Below, piece by piece: positions 43,442 to 52,020 of a stretch of 64,000 bases of DNA. Position numbers and translations under genes: made by a program. Each line of letters begins with the position of its first letter. Within the stretch, counting starts at the first letter, position 1. The notes beneath the pieces are model-generated. The model was not told where the DNA came from. It did not search any database and saw nothing but the letters and a program-made list of their open reading frames with translations. Source of the DNA: CF-118 sp035689345 (GTDB lineage Bacteria; Chloroflexota; Dormibacteria; Dormibacterales; Dormibacteraceae); NCBI GenBank assembly GCA_035689345.1, contig DASSLR010000013.1:41863-105862 (forward strand), written 5' to 3'.

Positions 43442-44373
43442 CAGTCGATGAGGCTCCTTCCGGTGAGGCGCAGGAAGACGTCCTCGAGCGTGCTGCGGCG
43501 CACGAGCGCGGTCTCCGGCCGCAGGCCACGCCTGTGCACGGCGGCGATCGCCTCGTCACCGTCGCCCGTGTAGAGCAGGACTCGGTCCGGAAGCACCTCG
43601 ACCCGCTCCGCCAGGTCGTTCAACTGCCCATCGATCGCGGGCTGGTCATCGATCGGGAACCGCAGCTCGAGCACCTCGCGCGTCGAGTACCTGTCGATCA
43701 GCTCCCGCGGAGATCCCTCGGCTGCGATCCGCGCCTTGTCCATCACCACGAGGCGGTCGCACAGCTGCTCGGCCTCGTCCATGTAGTGAGTGGTCAGCAC
43801 GAGCGTGACGCCGCGCTGCTTGAGGCGATAGAGCCTGTCCCACACCAGGTGGCGCGCCTGCGGGTCGAGCCCGGTCGTCGGCTCGTCCAGCAGCAGCAGC
43901 TCCGGCGAGTTGATCAGCGCGCGGGCGATGGTGAGCCGGCGCTTCATGCCGCCGCTGAGCTCGTCGACCTTGTCCTTAGCGCGCTCGTTCAACTGCACGA
44001 ACTCGAGCAGCTCATCGGCGCGGCGCGCGCCTTCGCGCCAGGACAGATCGAAGTAGCGCGAGTAGATCATCAGGTTCTCGCGCACCGTGAGCTCCATGTC
44101 GAGCGTGTCGGCCTGCGGCACCACGCCGAGGCGGGCGCGGATGGTCGGGCCGTGCTTCGCCGGGTCGAGGCCGAAGATCGTGAGCAGGCCCGAGGTGACC
44201 GGCGAAACCCCGCCGATCATGCGCATGGTCGAGGTCTTGCCGGCGCCGTTCGGCCCAAGGAAGCCGAACGCTTCGCCCTTGGCGACCTCGAAGTCGATGC
44301 CGTCGACCGCGGTCAGCTCGCCAAATCTCTTGGTGAGTTGGCGCGCGAGGATCAACGAGCTGGAGTCATCCAC
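43441..44373 (-). CDS. ABC-2 exporter ATPase (DrrA/NodI-like)
   Basis: A 310-residue ATPase subunit with Walker A GPNGAGKT, the signature DELSGGMKRRLTIARAL, Walker B LLLLDEPTTGLD and the H-loop TTHYMDEAEQL. A ~90-residue C-terminal domain follows, as in DrrA-type drug exporters. It begins with GTG. It shares a 48-bp divergent gap with add, which contains a REP-like repeat. Confidence 0.93.
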   Translation of the reverse strand: MDDSSSLILARQLTKRFGELTAVDGIDFEVAKGEAFGFLGPNGAGKTSTMRMIGGVSPVTSGLLTIFGLDPAKHGPTIRARLGVVPQADTLDMELTVRENLMIYSRYFDLSWREGARRADELLEFVQLNERAKDKVDELSGGMKRRLTIARALINSPELLLLDEPTTGLDPQARHLVWDRLYRLKQRGVTLVLTTHYMDEAEQLCDRLVVMDKARIAAEGSPRELIDRYSTREVLELRFPIDDQPAIDGQLNDLAERVEVLPDRVLLYTGDGDEAIAAVHRRGLRPETALVRRSTLEDVFLRLTGRSLID

Positions 44374-44386
44374 CGGTGTCTATTTT

Positions 44387-44419
44387 CTCTCTCCCCAGGC
44401 GAGAGGGTAGGGTGAGGGG
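44387..44419 (+). repeat. REP-like element copy 1 (upstream of add)
   Basis: CTCTC/GAGAG stem followed by GGGTAGGGTGAGGGG, a pattern seen as dispersed intergenic repeats in many high-GC genomes. A second, better-paired copy lies at 59956-59992 in the opposite orientation. The 3' end (GAGGGG) sits 2 nt before the add TTG and may act as its ribosome site. Confidence 0.7.
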
Positions 44420-44421
44420 CC

Positions 44422-45327
44422 TTGGACTTCACGACGTGGCGCAAGGCGGAGCTGCACTGCCACCTGGACGGTGCCGTGCGCGTCTCCACCGCCGCCCAGC
44501 TGGGCGATTTCGGCCGGCCGCCGCGCATGGTCGCCCCCGAGGACTGCCCGTCCCAGGCCGAGTACATCTCGTACTTCGACGATGCGATCGCGGTCATGCA
44601 GACGGAGGCGGCGCTCGAACGCATCGCGTACGAGGTTTGTCTCGACTCGGCGGCCGAGAACATCGACTACCTCGAGGTGCGGTGGGCGCCGCGTCTCCAT
44701 CTGCAGCGAGGGTTGACGGTGGCGCGGGTGATCGAGGCGGTGCTGGCAGGCCTGGCCGCCGGCCCCTTGCGGGCGGTCGCCATCGTGTGCGCGATGCGCC
44801 AGCACCCGGTCGAGGACAACGTCGCGCTCGCGCGCGAAGCCGGACGCTACGCGGGACGCGGCGTCGTCGGTTTCGACCTCGCCGGTGACGAGATTCGCTA
44901 CCCGGCGGGTCCGCAGCGTCCGGCCTTCGAGGCCGCGCGGGCGGCCGGGCTGCACCTGACCTGCCACGCGGGCGAGGCGGGCGACCCTGGCAACGTCGAG
45001 GACGCCCTCGCCCTGGGCGTGGAGCGGGTCGCCCACGGTGTGATCGGCGCGCGCGAGCCTCGCATCGTCGAGCGCATCCGCGCCGAGGGTGTCGTGCTCG
45101 ACATGTGCCCGACCGCCAACTGGAAGTGCAAAGCGGTGCCCACGCTGGCCGGCCACCCGCTGCCGCGCCTGGTCCGCGCAGGCGTGCGGTGCACGATCAG
45201 CACCGACTCGCGCACCGTCGCGAACACGACGCTCAGCCACGAGTTCGAGCTGGCCGAGGCGATGGGCATGACCGAGGCCGAGCTGCGCGCCTGCAACGAA
45301 ACGGCCTACTCGGCGAAGTTCGGCTAG
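44422..45327 (+). CDS. add: Adenosine deaminase
   Basis: A 301-residue metal-dependent deaminase converting adenosine to inosine. The metal-binding HCHLDG (His12, His14), CHAGEAG, RVAHGV and STDSRT motifs appear in order. The second Asp of the usual TDD is Ser, as the TDN/TDS variant in bacterial Add enzymes. Shorter than the ~340-residue average but with all core elements. TTG start behind GAGGGG of a REP-like repeat. It feeds hypoxanthine salvage with Hpt. Confidence 0.88.
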   Translation: MDFTTWRKAELHCHLDGAVRVSTAAQLGDFGRPPRMVAPEDCPSQAEYISYFDDAIAVMQTEAALERIAYEVCLDSAAENIDYLEVRWAPRLHLQRGLTVARVIEAVLAGLAAGPLRAVAIVCAMRQHPVEDNVALAREAGRYAGRGVVGFDLAGDEIRYPAGPQRPAFEAARAAGLHLTCHAGEAGDPGNVEDALALGVERVAHGVIGAREPRIVERIRAEGVVLDMCPTANWKCKAVPTLAGHPLPRLVRAGVRCTISTDSRTVANTTLSHEFELAEAMGMTEAELRACNETAYSAKFG

Positions 45328-45338
45328 CCCGGCTCCCG

Positions 45339-45407
45339 ATTCCACGCGTTTGTGCACAAAAGCGTTGAATTTCCGGCGAATAGCACGCGATTGTGCGCAA
45401 TCGCGTG
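45339..45407. repeat. Paired palindrome repeat, convergent junction 3
   Basis: First unit, 45339-45370: ATTCCACGCGTTTG, TGCA, CAAAAGCGTTGAAT (two mismatches). Second unit, 45384-45407: perfect 10-base arms CACGCGATTG/CAATCGCGTG around TGCG. It fills most of the 91-bp gap between convergent add and upp. The linker GAATTTCC..CGAAT is shared with the copy at 23347. Confidence 0.8.
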
Positions 45408-45418
45408 TTTCGGAGCCG

Positions 45419-46042
45419 CTAGCCGCCCGTTCCGAACAGCCGGTCGCCGAAGTCGCCCAGGCCCGGGACGATGTACGCCTTGCTGTTCAGGCCCTCGTCG
45501 AGCGCCGCGGCGTAGATGTGCACCTCGGGGTGGCGCTCCTCGACGACCTTCACGCCTTCCGGTGCGGCCACCACGCAGATGAACCGCGGCTCCACGCCGC
45601 CCGCCTCTTTGATCAGGTCGAGCGCTTGCGCCGCCGATCCGCCGGTCGCCAGCATCGGATCGAGCAGCAGCGGCACCTTGCCCTCGAGCTTGGGCAGCTT
45701 GTTGTAGTAGATGCGCGCGACCGCCGTGTCCTCGTCGCGCTCCAGGCCGATGTAGCCGACCGACACGCGCGGCAGCAGCTCCAGCACCGGCGGCAGGAGG
45801 CCCAATCCCGCGCGCAGAACCGGAATCGCGACCACCTCGATGTCGACCACCGACGCGTCCGCCTCGCGCAGCGGCGTCTCCACCATGCCGCGGCGCACCG
45901 GCAGGTCGGCCGTGGCCTCGTAGAGCAAGAGCGTGATCACGTTGCGCGCGAGGACGCGGAACTCTTCGGGGTCGGTGTGGCGGTCGCGCAGCCCGGCGAG
46001 GCTGTCGGCGACCAGCGGATGCCGGCTAACTGTTAGCGGCAT
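45419..46042 (-). CDS. upp: Uracil phosphoribosyltransferase
   Basis: A 207-residue enzyme making UMP from uracil and PRPP. The PRPP loop DPMLATGGSAAQALDLI, the ILRAGLGLLPPVLELLP region and the uracil-binding C-terminus PGLGDFGDRLFGT are diagnostic. The ATG overlaps the end of udp by 17 bp, so uracil released by the phosphorylase is salvaged by the cotranslated product. Confidence 0.96.
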   Translation of the reverse strand: MPLTVSRHPLVADSLAGLRDRHTDPEEFRVLARNVITLLLYEATADLPVRRGMVETPLREADASVVDIEVVAIPVLRAGLGLLPPVLELLPRVSVGYIGLERDEDTAVARIYYNKLPKLEGKVPLLLDPMLATGGSAAQALDLIKEAGGVEPRFICVVAAPEGVKVVEERHPEVHIYAAALDEGLNSKAYIVPGLGDFGDRLFGTGG

Positions 46043-46799
46043 CTCGATCTTTGCGAATCAGGCGGCGCAGCGCGTCCACGGCCACCTTCAGCATGCGGTC
46101 CATGTAAGACGGGTCGAGGTGATGGATCTCGCCCGCGCCGAGCTCGTCGACACACAGGTTGATGGTGCCGGCGCGGAGCTTGCGCAGCCGGGCGACGATG
46201 AACAGCGTCGACGACTCCATGTCGTTGCTGAGAATCCCTGCCCGCGACCACATGTCGAGCTCCTCGCGCAGGTGGTGCGGCCGGGGCATGCGATCGGGCA
46301 CGAGGTCCGAGTACAGCGCGTCGACCGAGCGGATCACACCGACGTGATAGGGCACACGCGCGGCGCCCGCCGCTTCGACCAGAGCGTTCACCACGTCGAG
46401 CGAGGCGATCGCCGGATACTCGGGCGGCACGTAGCCGTTAGGTGTGCCTTCGCTGCGCACCGAGCCGATGGCGATGACGAGGTCGCCCATCTTGATCTCG
46501 GGCTGCGCCGCGCCGCACGTCCCGACGCGCAGGAACGTGTGCACGCCCAGCTCGGCGAGCTCCTCGACGCCGATGGCCACCGACGGTCCGCCCATGCCCG
46601 AGGAGATGGCTGACACCGGCACGCCGTCGAGGCTGCCGGTGAAGGTGCGGTACTCGCGGCTGAACGCCACCTCTTTGGCGCCGTCGAGGTACCTGGCGAT
46701 GTTCGGCACGCGGCCGGGATCTCCCGGCACGAGCACGTAGTCCCCGACCTCGCCCTTGGCCACACCGACGTGGTATTTCTTCTCGCCCGTCACAGCCAT
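46026..46799 (-). CDS. udp: Uridine phosphorylase
   Basis: A 257-residue NP-I family nucleoside phosphorylase. The phosphate loop VPGDPGRV, SSGMGGPSVAIGVEEL, RVGTCGAAQPEIKMGD and the ribose-binding NDMESSTLF match uridine phosphorylase better than purine enzymes. It cleaves uridine (perhaps deoxyuridine) to uracil and sugar phosphate. The ATG lies 9 nt behind a -10-like TAGACT that overlaps the end of the foldback element upstream. Substrate range needs biochemical proof. Confidence 0.9.
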   Translation of the reverse strand: MAVTGEKKYHVGVAKGEVGDYVLVPGDPGRVPNIARYLDGAKEVAFSREYRTFTGSLDGVPVSAISSGMGGPSVAIGVEELAELGVHTFLRVGTCGAAQPEIKMGDLVIAIGSVRSEGTPNGYVPPEYPAIASLDVVNALVEAAGAARVPYHVGVIRSVDALYSDLVPDRMPRPHHLREELDMWSRAGILSNDMESSTLFIVARLRKLRAGTINLCVDELGAGEIHHLDPSYMDRMLKVAVDALRRLIRKDRDAANS

Positions 46800-46808
46800 C
46801 GGTCCGAC

Positions 46809-46814
46809 AGTCTA
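46809..46814 (-). promoter_or_regulatory. -10-like element of udp
   Basis: TAGACT on the minus strand ends 9 nt before the udp ATG. The same CTAGACTG octamer occurs upstream of the gene at 54868. It overlaps the TA boundary of the 202-bp foldback, so that element may supply the promoter. Confidence 0.4.
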
Positions 46815-47014
46815 GTGGTGCGGCTTGGGGACAAGCTCGACGAGGCGCGGCCCAGGCCGCCGGCGCCAAGGCAGGGGTGGCGCGAGGAGGAGCGCATCGC
46901 GTCAGATGCGCGACGACAAGCGCCGGGGGCCCCTAACGCCGGCGTCAGCGCCCGCAGGGCGCCCGGCGGAAATGGGCCGATGCATCGGCGAGCGACTCCC
47001 CAGGCGCACCACTA
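46813..47014. repeat. 202-bp foldback element with TA ends (MITE-like)
   Basis: The deoA-udp gap is bounded by TA and imperfect terminal inverted repeats: inward from the left GTGGTGCGGCTTGGGGA, from the right GTGGTGCGCCTGGGGA, with pairing continuing through GCTCG, CGGCCCA and CCGCCGG tracts about 65 bases in from each end. The right TA lies in the deoA stop codon (TAG); the left end overlaps the udp -10. No ORF inside. It resembles a non-autonomous IS630/mariner-type miniature element, or a long structured RNA. Confidence 0.6.
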
Positions 47015-48295
47015 AGAGACACCGTGTTTGTCGACCCGGGCGAGCACGTGAGGCGGGCGGCGCACCTCGTTCGGCACGAGCTTCCAGGCCTGGAGCAGGC
47101 GAGGCTTCACCTTCTCGATCAGGTCCGCTGTGGCCGCGTGCGCGATCACGAGGGGATCGCCCGCCGCGACGCGCGCGCCGACGGGCGCCTGGATCACGAG
47201 CCCCGCCGCCGGGTCGACCCTGTCGTCTTTCTTGTGCCGGCCGGCGCCCAGGTCGAGCGACGCGAGGCCGACCGCGAGCGCGTCGATCGACTCCACGTAG
47301 CCGTCGCCAGGGGCGGCGATCGCCGTCTGCACGGGGGCCACAGGCAGGCCCGCGTCGAGGTTCCCGCCCTGCGCTTGGAGCATGCGCACGAACGTCTCCC
47401 TTCCGGCCCCCGACTTGATGGCGTCGGCGGGATCCTTGTCGACCCCGGCGAGCTTGCACATCTCGCGCGCCACCGTGAGCGACACCTCGATCAGCTCCTC
47501 ATCGCCCTTCCCCGCCAGCGCGTCGAGCGCTTCCTGCACTTCGAGCGCGTTGCCGATCGAGCGACCGAGCGGATTGTCCATCGCGGTCACCAGCGCGACG
47601 GTGTGCCGGCCGGCGCCCTCGCCGAGCTGCACCATCTCTTTCGATAGGGCTTCCGCGGAGGGCACGTCGGGCATGAACGCCCCACGGCCGAACTTCACGT
47701 CGAGGACGATCGCGTCCGCACCCGCGGCGATCTTCTTCGACATCACGCTCGACGCGATGAGCGGGATCGAGGGTACGGTTCCGGTCACATCGCGCAGCGC
47801 GTAAAGCGCCTTGTCGGCGGGCACCATCTTCGGCGACTGCGCCGCCACGGCGATGCCGACGTCGCGCACCTGCTCTATGAATCGCCTGGGCTCCAGCTCG
47901 ACCGACAGTCCCGGCACCGACTCCAGCTTGTCGAGCGTGCCGCCCGTGTGCGCGAGGGCGCGGCCGCTGAGCTTCGGCACCTTCACGCCGCACGCCGCGG
48001 CGAGCGGAGCCGCGATGAGCGTCACCTTGTCCCCCACTCCGCCGGTCGAGTGCTTGTCGACCTTGATGCCTTCGATCGCGCTGAGGTCGAGCACCTCGCC
48101 GCTGCGCACCATGGCCTGCGTCAGCGCCAGGGTCTCGATGCGCGTCATGCCGCGGATGCACACGGCCATCAACCAGGCGGCCATCTGATAGTCGGGCACG
48201 TCGCCGAGCAGGTAGGCGCCGAGCAGCCAGTCGATCTCTTCGGATGAGTGCTCGCCGCCGTCGCGCTTCCGGCCGATTACCTCGAGCGCATTCAC
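47012..48295 (-). CDS. deoA: Thymidine phosphorylase
   Basis: A 427-residue pyrimidine-nucleoside phosphorylase that releases thymine or uracil and 2-deoxyribose 1-phosphate. The signature KVDKHSTGGVGDKVTLIAAPL and KLSGRALAHTGGTLDKLES are intact, and VLDVKFGRGAFM follows. The length is typical of DeoA/Pdp. The GTG overlaps the ABC ATPase stop (GTGA), tying it to the nucleoside importer. Its stop codon lies in the foldback element. A phosphopentomutase is needed to link it to DeoC but is not in the window. Confidence 0.93.
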   Translation of the reverse strand: MNALEVIGRKRDGGEHSSEEIDWLLGAYLLGDVPDYQMAAWLMAVCIRGMTRIETLALTQAMVRSGEVLDLSAIEGIKVDKHSTGGVGDKVTLIAAPLAAACGVKVPKLSGRALAHTGGTLDKLESVPGLSVELEPRRFIEQVRDVGIAVAAQSPKMVPADKALYALRDVTGTVPSIPLIASSVMSKKIAAGADAIVLDVKFGRGAFMPDVPSAEALSKEMVQLGEGAGRHTVALVTAMDNPLGRSIGNALEVQEALDALAGKGDEELIEVSLTVAREMCKLAGVDKDPADAIKSGAGRETFVRMLQAQGGNLDAGLPVAPVQTAIAAPGDGYVESIDALAVGLASLDLGAGRHKKDDRVDPAAGLVIQAPVGARVAAGDPLVIAHAATADLIEKVKPRLLQAWKLVPNEVRRPPHVLARVDKHGVS

Positions 48296-49827
48296 GCCTG
48301 CGCGGTGCCGCCGAGCATGAGCAGGCCCAGCCGGTCTTCGGAAGCATCGGCCGGCTCGATGCTGACGATGCGGCCCTCGTAGATGACCGCGATCCGGTCC
48401 GACAGCGAACGCACCTCGTCCAGCTCGGCCGAGACGAGGAGCACCGCGGCCCCGCCGTCCCGCTCGGCGACGATGCGGCGGTGGATGAACTCGATGGCGC
48501 CGATGTCGACTCCGCGCGTGGGTTGCGACGCGAGCAGCACGCGCGGCTGGCTCGCCATCTCGCGCGCGACGATGATCTTCTGCTGGTTGCCACCTGACAG
48601 CGCGCGTGCGGGCACGTCGATGCTCGGCGTGCGGATGTCGAACTCCTTGACCAGCCGCTGCGCCCATTTCCGGATGGCGTCGAGCAGCAGCAGGACGTGA
48701 TGCCACGAAAAGGAGTCCGCTCGCTGGCGGCCGAGGATCAAGTTCTCGGCGATCGAGTAGTTCAGCACCAGGCCCGCGCCGCGGCGGTCCTCCGGGATGT
48801 GCGCGATCCCGGCCTCGCGTTCGGCGCGCGCGTCGAAGGTGGTGACGTCCTTGTCGCCCAGCAGGATCTTGCCGCCGGACGGCTTGCGCGTGCCCGCGAG
48901 CACCTCGACCAGCTCACTCTGGCCGTTGCCCTCCACGCCGGCGATGCCGAGGATCTCGCCCTGACGCAGCTCGAACGAAATGCCCTTCAGCGCGGGTACG
49001 CCGCGATCGGACAGCGCGGAAAGGTTCTCGACTTTGAACGCGACCGCGCCGGGCTTTGCAGGCTTCTTGTCCACGCGCAGCAGCACCGCGCGACCGACCA
49101 TGGCCGTGGCGATCTCTTCCTGGCTCGTGTCCTTGGTGATCAGGTGGCCGACGACCTTGCCGCGTCGCATCACGGTGATGCGGTCTGAGATCTCGAGCAC
49201 CTCGCGCAGCTTGTGGCTGATGAAGATGATCGTCTTGCCCGCTTTGACCAGGTCGCGCAGCACGACGAACAGCTCCTTGGTCTCCTGCGGTGTGAGCACC
49301 CCCGTGGGCTCATCGAGGATGAGGATGCCGGCGCCGCGATACAGCACTTTCACGATCTCGACCCGTTGCTGAAGACCGACCGGCAGATCGCCCGTGCGCG
49401 CGTCGGGATCGAGGGCAAGGCCGTACTTGCGCGTCATGTCCTGGATCTCGCGCCGAGCCTTGGCGGTGTCGTACACCCCGCCCGCGACGACCGGCTCGCG
49501 ACCGAGCATGATGTTCTCGCCGACGGTGAAGACCGGTATGAGCATGAAATGCTGGTGCACCATGCCGATGCCGCTGGCGATGGCGTCCCTGGGGCCGCCG
49601 ATCTTCACGGCCGTGCCGTTGATGAGGATCTCGCCCGAGTCGGGATGGATGAGGCCGTACAGGATGTTCATCAAGGTCGACTTGCCGGCGCCGTTCTCGC
49701 CGACCAGCGCGTGGATCTCGCCCGCGCGGACCTCGAGGTCGACGTGATCGTTCGCCAGCACGCCGGGGAACTGCTTGGTGATGCCCCGCATGCTCACCGC
49801 GAGGTCGGTGGCGGTGGTCGTGCTCAT
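48292..49827 (-). CDS. Nucleoside ABC importer ATPase (double ABC domain)
   Basis: A 511-residue subunit with two ABC domains, as in the BmpA-associated nucleoside importers (YufO/NupA type). The N-terminal domain has GENGAGKSTLMNILYG and a degenerate signature (DLPVGLQQRVEIVKVL), with ILILDEPTGVLTPQE. The C-terminal domain has an altered Walker A (GVEGNGQSEL) and the signature ALSGGNQQKIIVAREM. This asymmetry is normal for the family. The ATG overlaps the upstream permease gene region (ATGA). Confidence 0.92.
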   Translation of the reverse strand: MSTTTATDLAVSMRGITKQFPGVLANDHVDLEVRAGEIHALVGENGAGKSTLMNILYGLIHPDSGEILINGTAVKIGGPRDAIASGIGMVHQHFMLIPVFTVGENIMLGREPVVAGGVYDTAKARREIQDMTRKYGLALDPDARTGDLPVGLQQRVEIVKVLYRGAGILILDEPTGVLTPQETKELFVVLRDLVKAGKTIIFISHKLREVLEISDRITVMRRGKVVGHLITKDTSQEEIATAMVGRAVLLRVDKKPAKPGAVAFKVENLSALSDRGVPALKGISFELRQGEILGIAGVEGNGQSELVEVLAGTRKPSGGKILLGDKDVTTFDARAEREAGIAHIPEDRRGAGLVLNYSIAENLILGRQRADSFSWHHVLLLLDAIRKWAQRLVKEFDIRTPSIDVPARALSGGNQQKIIVAREMASQPRVLLASQPTRGVDIGAIEFIHRRIVAERDGGAAVLLVSAELDEVRSLSDRIAVIYEGRIVSIEPADASEDRLGLLMLGGTAQA

Positions 49828-50774
49828 TCCGAGCCCGCCGCGTAGGGGATGCCGTCGGCCGCGGGCGGCGTGCTGCGTCCCACGACGCCCGCGAGCACGA
49901 CGAGCGTGATCAGGTACGGCAGCATGCTCAGCAGGTACTGGGAGACGTGAATGGTCGAGTTGTTGGCGTAGATGGCCTCGCCGACCCCGAATATGAGGCA
50001 CGCGACGAACGCGCCACGCGGAGTCCACTTGCCGAAGATCATCGCCGCGAGCGCGATGTAGCCGCGGCCGTCGGTCATGTTCGGCACGAACGTGTTCGAT
50101 ACCCCGATCGCGAGGAACGCGCCCGCCAGGCCTGACAGCAATCCGCTGGTGATCACGGCGCCGTAGCGGATCACGTAGACGTTCAGACCGGCGGTGTCGG
50201 CCGCCTGGGGATGCTCGCCGACGGCCCGGATGCGCAGGCCCAGGCGCGTGCGGAAGAGCACGACCTCGACCACCACCAGCAGGATCAGCGCGAGGTAGAC
50301 GACGACGTTCTGCTCGAACAGGACCTTGCCGAGGAACGGGATGGAGGACAGCACCGGGACGTTCCAGGTGGGCAGCGCCTCAGCCGGCACGACGTGTCCC
50401 ACGTCCTGCAGGCCGTAAATCGTCCGCACGAGGTAGACAGTCAGGCCCGCCGCGAAGATGTTGATCGCGATGCCGCTCACGATCTGGTCGGCACGGAAAC
50501 GGATCGACACGACAGCGTGGATCAGCGCCATCAAGCCGCCGGCGACGATCGCCACCAGGGTCGCAAGCCACGGGTTGTGCCAGATGAGGTCCGCCCAGAC
50601 GGCGAAGAAAGCGCCGGTGAGCATCATCCCTTCCATGGCGATGTTGACCACGCCGCTGCGCTCGGAGATGACGCCCCCCAGGGCCGGCAGGAGCAGCAGC
50701 ACCGCTGAGATCAGCGCAACCTGCCAGAGGTTGGCGGTCACAAGGAGCTGGAGGATGTCGGTGATCGCGCTCAT
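49824..50774 (-). CDS. Nucleoside ABC importer permease 2 (YufQ/NupC-like)
   Basis: A 316-residue permease with about nine spans. The motif LPALGGVISERSGVVNIAMEGMMLTGAF near the N-terminus is characteristic of the branched-chain/ribose/nucleoside permease family, and LRIRAVGEHPQAADTAG is its coupling region. The ATG at 50774 overlaps the previous gene stop (ATGA). Pairs with the longer permease upstream. Confidence 0.92.
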   Translation of the reverse strand: MSAITDILQLLVTANLWQVALISAVLLLLPALGGVISERSGVVNIAMEGMMLTGAFFAVWADLIWHNPWLATLVAIVAGGLMALIHAVVSIRFRADQIVSGIAINIFAAGLTVYLVRTIYGLQDVGHVVPAEALPTWNVPVLSSIPFLGKVLFEQNVVVYLALILLVVVEVVLFRTRLGLRIRAVGEHPQAADTAGLNVYVIRYGAVITSGLLSGLAGAFLAIGVSNTFVPNMTDGRGYIALAAMIFGKWTPRGAFVACLIFGVGEAIYANNSTIHVSQYLLSMLPYLITLVVLAGVVGRSTPPAADGIPYAAGSE

Positions 50775-51997
50775 GTCGTGGTCGTCCCTTCTTGCGGGGG
50801 CGCAGCCGCGGCCTCCGTCATGAGCGCGGCGCCGACCGCGGCGGGCGCCGGCGCGGAGGGTGCCTGCCCGAGGCCGGGGATGCGCAGGCGGATCTGGTTC
50901 AGGAAGTTGGCCGCGATGCTGAACAGGATCAACGCCTGGAGGACCAGCACCAACGAGCTCGAGATGCCGGCGTCGGCCTGCATCACGGACCCCCCGGCGT
51001 GCAGGGCCCCGAAGAGAATGGCCGCGAGCACGATACCGACAGCGCTGCCGAGCCCAAGCAGCGCCACGGCGATCGCGTCGAAGCCGGTGGTGTCGCTGAA
51101 GTATTTGTCGGTGAGGTTGTGGTCGACGCCGGCGATCTGGATCGCGCCCGCCAGCCCGGAGAAGGCGCCGGCGATGAGCATCGTGACGATGATCGTGCGG
51201 CGCACGCTCACGCCCGCGTAGCGCGCGGCCTTCTGGCTCTGGCCCGCCGCGCGGATCTCGTAGCCGAGCGACGTGCGCCACAGCAGCACGGCGAACACGG
51301 CCACCGCGATCAGTGCGATGACGAGCCCGACGTGCACCCGGTACACGCTCGCCGGCAGACCGAAGACCTGCAGCGTGTTGCTGTTGGGCAGAAACGTCGC
51401 GAGCTGCGCGCCCGCGCCGATCGGCTTCGACTTCGACGTTCCCTCCGCCAGTTGCAGTGGGCCGCCGATGATGAGATAGCGCAGCAGCCACTGGGCGACG
51501 TAGTTGAGCATGATGGTCGTCACCACCTCGTGGGCGCCGACCGTGGCCTTGAGCACGCCGGCGATTCCCGCCCAGAACGCTCCCGCCAGCATTCCGCCGA
51601 CCAGGACTGTTGGTAGGAGGATCACCGCCGGCCAGTCGTGCAGCTGGATGCCAAGCGCCGTGCAGGCCATGGCGCCCGCGAGCATCTGGCCCTCGGCGCC
51701 GATGTTGAACAGGCCGGCGCGGAAGGGCAGCGCGACGGCGACACCGGTGGTGAGGAGTGGGATGGTGAAGACGATCGTGTTGGCGACCTGCAGGACCGGG
51801 TTCTCGCCCTGCGTGCACACCAGCCCAAAGCCGCCGCACATCAAGCCCGAGTAGGCCGCCGCCGGATCGTTGCCGGTCACCACCAGGATGACGGCGCCGA
51901 TGAAAAAGGCGAGGATCACCGAGACGACGGGCGTGGCGAGACCGCGCGTGAACCGAGCGGCGGTCGCCGCCAGACGAGGTCGGGGACGAGCAGCCAC
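50771..51997 (-). CDS. Nucleoside ABC importer permease 1 (YufP/NupB-like)
   Basis: A 408-residue permease of the same family with about ten spans; ALPFRAGLFNIGAEGQMLAGA and IRAAGQSQKAARYAGVSVRR are the matching motifs. A ~40-residue Ala/Pro-rich C-terminal tail (after LGQAPSAPAP) is cytoplasmic and unusual. Starts with GTG 23 bp after the binding-protein gene. Confidence 0.9.
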   Translation of the reverse strand: MAARPRPRLAATAARFTRGLATPVVSVILAFFIGAVILVVTGNDPAAAYSGLMCGGFGLVCTQGENPVLQVANTIVFTIPLLTTGVAVALPFRAGLFNIGAEGQMLAGAMACTALGIQLHDWPAVILLPTVLVGGMLAGAFWAGIAGVLKATVGAHEVVTTIMLNYVAQWLLRYLIIGGPLQLAEGTSKSKPIGAGAQLATFLPNSNTLQVFGLPASVYRVHVGLVIALIAVAVFAVLLWRTSLGYEIRAAGQSQKAARYAGVSVRRTIIVTMLIAGAFSGLAGAIQIAGVDHNLTDKYFSDTTGFDAIAVALLGLGSAVGIVLAAILFGALHAGGSVMQADAGISSSLVLVLQALILFSIAANFLNQIRLRIPGLGQAPSAPAPAAVGAALMTEAAAAPPQEGTTTT

Positions 51998-52020
51998 GCC
52001 GCCCGTCCCCTATACCTTGG

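Noticed and set aside
23338..45418. Convergent palindrome pairs as a CRISPR or attachment-site system
   Set aside because: Units are not regularly spaced in arrays, have no spacers of uniform size, and no cas, integrase or recombinase gene is nearby.
46800..47011. SRP RNA or other housekeeping RNA in the deoA-udp gap
   Set aside because: None of the conserved SRP loop sequences is present; the terminal inverted repeats with TA ends fit a foldback element better.
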